A stretch of DNA of 64,000 nt, from the NCBI GenBank assembly GCA_046723735.1, contig JBKOVB010000045.1:1-64000 (forward strand), read 5' to 3'. The DNA comes from RYN-111 sp046723735. Lineage in GTDB: Bacteria; Actinomycetota; Actinomycetes; Mycobacteriales; SCTD01. Below the pieces are notes generated by a model, which did no database searches, was not told where the DNA came from, and was given only the letters and a program-made list of their open reading frames with translations. Below are positions 61,754-64,000 of this stretch, piece after piece. Each line of letters begins with the position of its first letter. Position 1 is the first letter of the stretch. Both the position numbers and the translations under genes were made by a program.

Positions 61754-63337
61754 TCACATCCTGAAGACCCCGAAGCCGCCACGGGCTCCGGTGAAGGGGA
61801 CACGGTTGACGACGCCCAGGCAGTAGCCGAGCACGGTGCGGGTGTCGCGCGGGTCGATGATGCCGTCGTCGTAGACCCGGCCGGAGTTGGCCAGCGCCAG
61901 CGACTCGGCCTCGATCTGGGCCTCGACGAGCTGGCGCATCGCGGCGTCCTGTTCCTCGTCGTACGGCAGGCCGCGGTCGAGCGCGGACTGGCGCCCGACG
62001 ATCGACAGCACGCCGGCGAGCTGCGCCGGGCCCATCACCGCGGACTTCGCGTTGGGCCAGCTGAAGAGGAACCGCGGGTCGTACGCGCGGCCGCACATGC
62101 CGTAGTTGCCGGCACCGTAGGAGGCGCCGATGACGACTGTGAGGTGCGGGACCGTGCTGTTGGAGACGGCGTTGATCATCTTCGCGCCGTCCTTGATGAT
62201 GCCGGCCTGCTCATAGCGCTGCCCGACCATGTAGCCGGTCGTGTTCTGCAGGAACAGCAGGGGCGTGTCGGAGGAGTTGGCGAGCTGGATGAACTGCGCC
62301 GCCTTCTCCGACTCCTCGCTGAACAGCACGCCCTGCGCGTTGGCCAGGATGCCGACCGGCCACCCGTGGATCTTCGCCCACCCGGTCACGAGCGACGTTC
62401 CGTAGAGCGGCTTGAACTCGTCGAAGTCGCTGTCGTCGACGATGCGGGCCAGCACCTCGCGCGGGTCGAAGGGCACCCGCAGGTCGACCGACGCGATGCC
62501 GAGCAGGTCCTCCTCGTCGTACCGCGGGGGCAGCGACGGCCGGTCGGCGGCGGGCGTCAGGTTGAGCCGCTTGACGATGTCACGCCCGATCCGGATGCAG
62601 TCGACCTCGTCCTCGGCGAGGTAGTCCGCGAGGCCGGACGTGCGGGCGTGCATCTCGGCGCCACCGAGCGACTCGTCGTCGCTCTCCTCGCCGGTCGCCA
62701 TCTTCACCAGCGGCGGACCGCCAAGGAACACCTTGGCGCGCTCGCGGACCATCACGACCCAGTCGCTCATGCCGGGCACGTAGGCACCGCCCGCGGTCGA
62801 GTTTCCGAAGACCAGCGACACGGTCGGGATGCCCTGGGCCGACAGGCGGGTGAGGTTGCGGAACATCGCGCCGCCGGGGATGAAGATCTCCGCCTGCGTC
62901 GGCAGGTCCGCACCACCCGACTCCACGAGGAACAGCAGCGGCAGCCGGTTGACGCGGGCGATCTCCATGGCACGGCCGGTCTTCTTGGCCGACCAGGGGT
63001 TGCTCGCGCCGCCGCGGACCGTCGGGTCGTTGGCCATGATCATGCAGTCGACGCCGTGCACCCGGCCGATACCGGTGACGAGCGAGGCGCCGACAGGGAA
63101 CGACGAGCCGTACGCCGCGACCGGCATCAGCTCGAGGAACGGCGCGTCCTGGTCGAGGAGCAGCTCGATGCGCTCGCGGGGGAGGAGCTTGCCGCGGGCG
63201 CGGTGCCGGGCGACGTACTTCTCGCCGCCTCCGCCCAGGGCCTTGTCCGTCTCGGCCTGCACCAGCGCGATCTGCTCGAGCATCGCCGTACGGCGGTCGG
63301 CGGACACCACGTCCGGACGTGAGGTGAGCGTCGTCAC
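61754..63337 (-). CDS. acyl-CoA carboxylase beta (carboxyltransferase) subunit, methylcrotonyl-type
   Basis: 527 residues, GTG 63337. ARHRARGKLLPRERIELLLD (about 42-61), NDPTVRGGASNPWSAKKTGRAMEIA, FGNSTAGGAYVPGMSDWVVMV and LQNTTGYMVGQRYEQAGIIKDGAKMINAVS are the carboxyltransferase blocks. IGASYGAGNYGMCGRAYDPRFLFSWPNAKSAVMG is characteristic of methylcrotonyl-CoA carboxylase beta chains. Transfers CO2 from biotin to 3-methylcrotonyl-CoA (substrate assigned by family resemblance). Confidence 0.92.
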   Translation of the reverse strand: MTTLTSRPDVVSADRRTAMLEQIALVQAETDKALGGGGEKYVARHRARGKLLPRERIELLLDQDAPFLELMPVAAYGSSFPVGASLVTGIGRVHGVDCMIMANDPTVRGGASNPWSAKKTGRAMEIARVNRLPLLFLVESGGADLPTQAEIFIPGGAMFRNLTRLSAQGIPTVSLVFGNSTAGGAYVPGMSDWVVMVRERAKVFLGGPPLVKMATGEESDDESLGGAEMHARTSGLADYLAEDEVDCIRIGRDIVKRLNLTPAADRPSLPPRYDEEDLLGIASVDLRVPFDPREVLARIVDDSDFDEFKPLYGTSLVTGWAKIHGWPVGILANAQGVLFSEESEKAAQFIQLANSSDTPLLFLQNTTGYMVGQRYEQAGIIKDGAKMINAVSNSTVPHLTVVIGASYGAGNYGMCGRAYDPRFLFSWPNAKSAVMGPAQLAGVLSIVGRQSALDRGLPYDEEQDAAMRQLVEAQIEAESLALANSGRVYDDGIIDPRDTRTVLGYCLGVVNRVPFTGARGGFGVFRM

Positions 63338-63370
63338 GGGCCCGACCCTACCGGGTGTGTGAACCACCGT

Positions 63371-63376
63371 TAGCAT
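63371..63376 (+). promoter_or_regulatory. -10 element for a leaderless acyl-CoA dehydrogenase transcript
   Basis: TAGCAT (TANNNT) lies 7 nt before ATG 63384, with no ribosome binding site between, suggesting a leaderless mRNA starting at that ATG rather than at the in-frame ATG 63375. The 46-nt spacer to the carboxylase start must hold both divergent promoters. Confidence 0.45.
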
Positions 63377-63383
63377 GCTCGCC

Positions 63384-64000
63384 ATGCAGCGACTGCGTGA
63401 CGACGCCGAGCACGACGCCTTCCGTTCCAGCGTCCGGGCCTTCTGCGAGAAGCACATCGCCCCCTTCCACGCCGAGTGGGAGAAGGACGGGATCGTGCCG
63501 CGCGACCTCTGGGTCGAGGCCGGCAAGCAGGGCTTGCTCGGCACCGACGTCCCTGAGCAGTACGGCGGCGGCGGGGTCAAGGACTTCCGCTACAACTCCG
63601 TGGTCGCTGAGGAGGTCGTCAAGGTCGGTGGCAGCGGCGTCGGCTTCACGCTGCACAACGACGTGGTGGCGCCGTACCTGCTCAAGCTGGGCACGGAGGA
63701 GCAGAAGCAGCGCTGGCTCCCCGGGTTCTGCAGCGGCGAGCTCATCACGGCGATCGCGATGACCGAGCCGGGCACCGGCAGCGACCTGCAGGGCATCCGC
63801 ACCTCGGCCCGCCGCGACGGTGACGACTGGGTGCTCAACGGCACGAAGACCTTCATCACCAACGGCATCAACGCCGACCTGGTGATCGTGGTGGCGCAGA
63901 CGGACCCCGAAGCCGGCGCGCGGGGGTTCAGCCTGCTCGTCGTCGAGCGCGACATGGCGGGCTTCGAGCGCGGCCGCAACCTCGACAAGGTCGGGATGAA
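63384..64000 (+). CDS. acyl-CoA dehydrogenase (partial, cut by the window end)
   Basis: The first ~205 residues are present. LRDDAEHDAFRSSVRAFCEKHIAPFHAEWEKDG (N-terminal helical domain), GLLGTDVPEQYGGGGV, and AIAMTEPGTGSDLQGIRTSA with WVLNGTKTFITNG (FAD-binding blocks, about 130-165). Oxidises an acyl-CoA thioester with FAD. Divergent from the carboxylase pair, so isovaleryl-CoA or another branched-chain substrate is likely (inference). Confidence 0.93.
   Translation, partial: MQRLRDDAEHDAFRSSVRAFCEKHIAPFHAEWEKDGIVPRDLWVEAGKQGLLGTDVPEQYGGGGVKDFRYNSVVAEEVVKVGGSGVGFTLHNDVVAPYLLKLGTEEQKQRWLPGFCSGELITAIAMTEPGTGSDLQGIRTSARRDGDDWVLNGTKTFITNGINADLVIVVAQTDPEAGARGFSLLVVERDMAGFERGRNLDKVGM

Noticed and set aside
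63301..63384. GTGTGTGAACCACCGTTAGCATG inspected as an operator between the carboxylase and dehydrogenase genes
   Set aside because: No convincing dyad beyond short complementary bits; only the -10-like TAGCAT is supported.
1..64000. Prophage, insertion sequence, integrase or CRISPR-Cas elements
   Set aside because: No transposase, integrase, phage structural, cas gene or spacer array was recognised. The HNH gene is the only potentially mobile-type coding sequence.

Overview
The window is a G+C-rich chromosomal segment from a member of the Actinomycetota (class Actinomycetes). This rests on the strong G/C bias, abundant GTG starts, many 1-4 nt stop/start overlaps, and typical families: type-2 ileS behind a translational T-box, TraR/DksA with a Lys/Ala/Pro tail, DUF7455, DUF222/HNH, DUF6325 and a mycothiol-type arsenate reductase. 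The genus cannot be fixed from the sequence alone. Both edges cut genes.

Layout. (1) 1-10133 is a housekeeping block. ileS and its T-box (minus) diverge from a tightly packed run traR/dksA - lspA - rluD-like - membrane protein - GNAT - limonene-epoxide-hydrolase-like. (2) 10237-14131 is more accessory: a DUF222/HNH nuclease, a small membrane protein, a sugar-lactone oxidase and a small Cys-rich protein. (3) 14475-18050 holds class I fructose-bisphosphate aldolase convergent with PEP carboxylase. (4) 18076-51944 is a long stress/envelope/energy island. It contains SHOCT, DUF1269, HdeD-like, DUF7144, DUF6325, RDD, MgtC and two YihY/BrkB membrane proteins. It also has two MalT-type (LAL) LuxR regulators, a GMC oxidoreductase - NDH-2 - cytochrome bd operon, an MFS exporter, a carbamate kinase behind a 5'-truncated ornithine carbamoyltransferase, a debranching-type glycosidase with an SCP2-like tail, a GH15 glucoamylase/trehalase, a K+ channel-like protein, and CYTH-CHAD plus Ppx-like genes. 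(5) 52112-55856 is a four-gene operon. Its adenylation domain carries the ten-residue proline code known from pyrrole-2-carboxyl-carrier-protein systems (PltF/CloN4/RedM). (6) 55929-57266 is an arsenic module (ArsI-like, ArsR, ArsC). (7) 57517-64000 has an AmiC/UrtA-like binding protein without a signal peptide, a small dimeric-barrel protein, tRNA-Lys(CTT), two small zinc-binding proteins and a biotin-dependent acyl-CoA carboxylase pair divergent from an acyl-CoA dehydrogenase (probably leucine catabolism).

Two things stand out. First, a 19-bp interrupted palindrome (RTCAYCC-N5-GGRTGAT) recurs at nine sites between 19.5 and 45.3 kb, nearly always 30-70 nt before a start codon of an island gene. 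Its half-site GGRTGA resembles the E. coli MalT box, and the island encodes two MalT-type regulators, so these genes may form a regulon. Second, the compact pyrrole-2-carboxyl carrier-protein operon ends in a GNAT-like transferase rather than in any recognisable large biosynthetic cluster.
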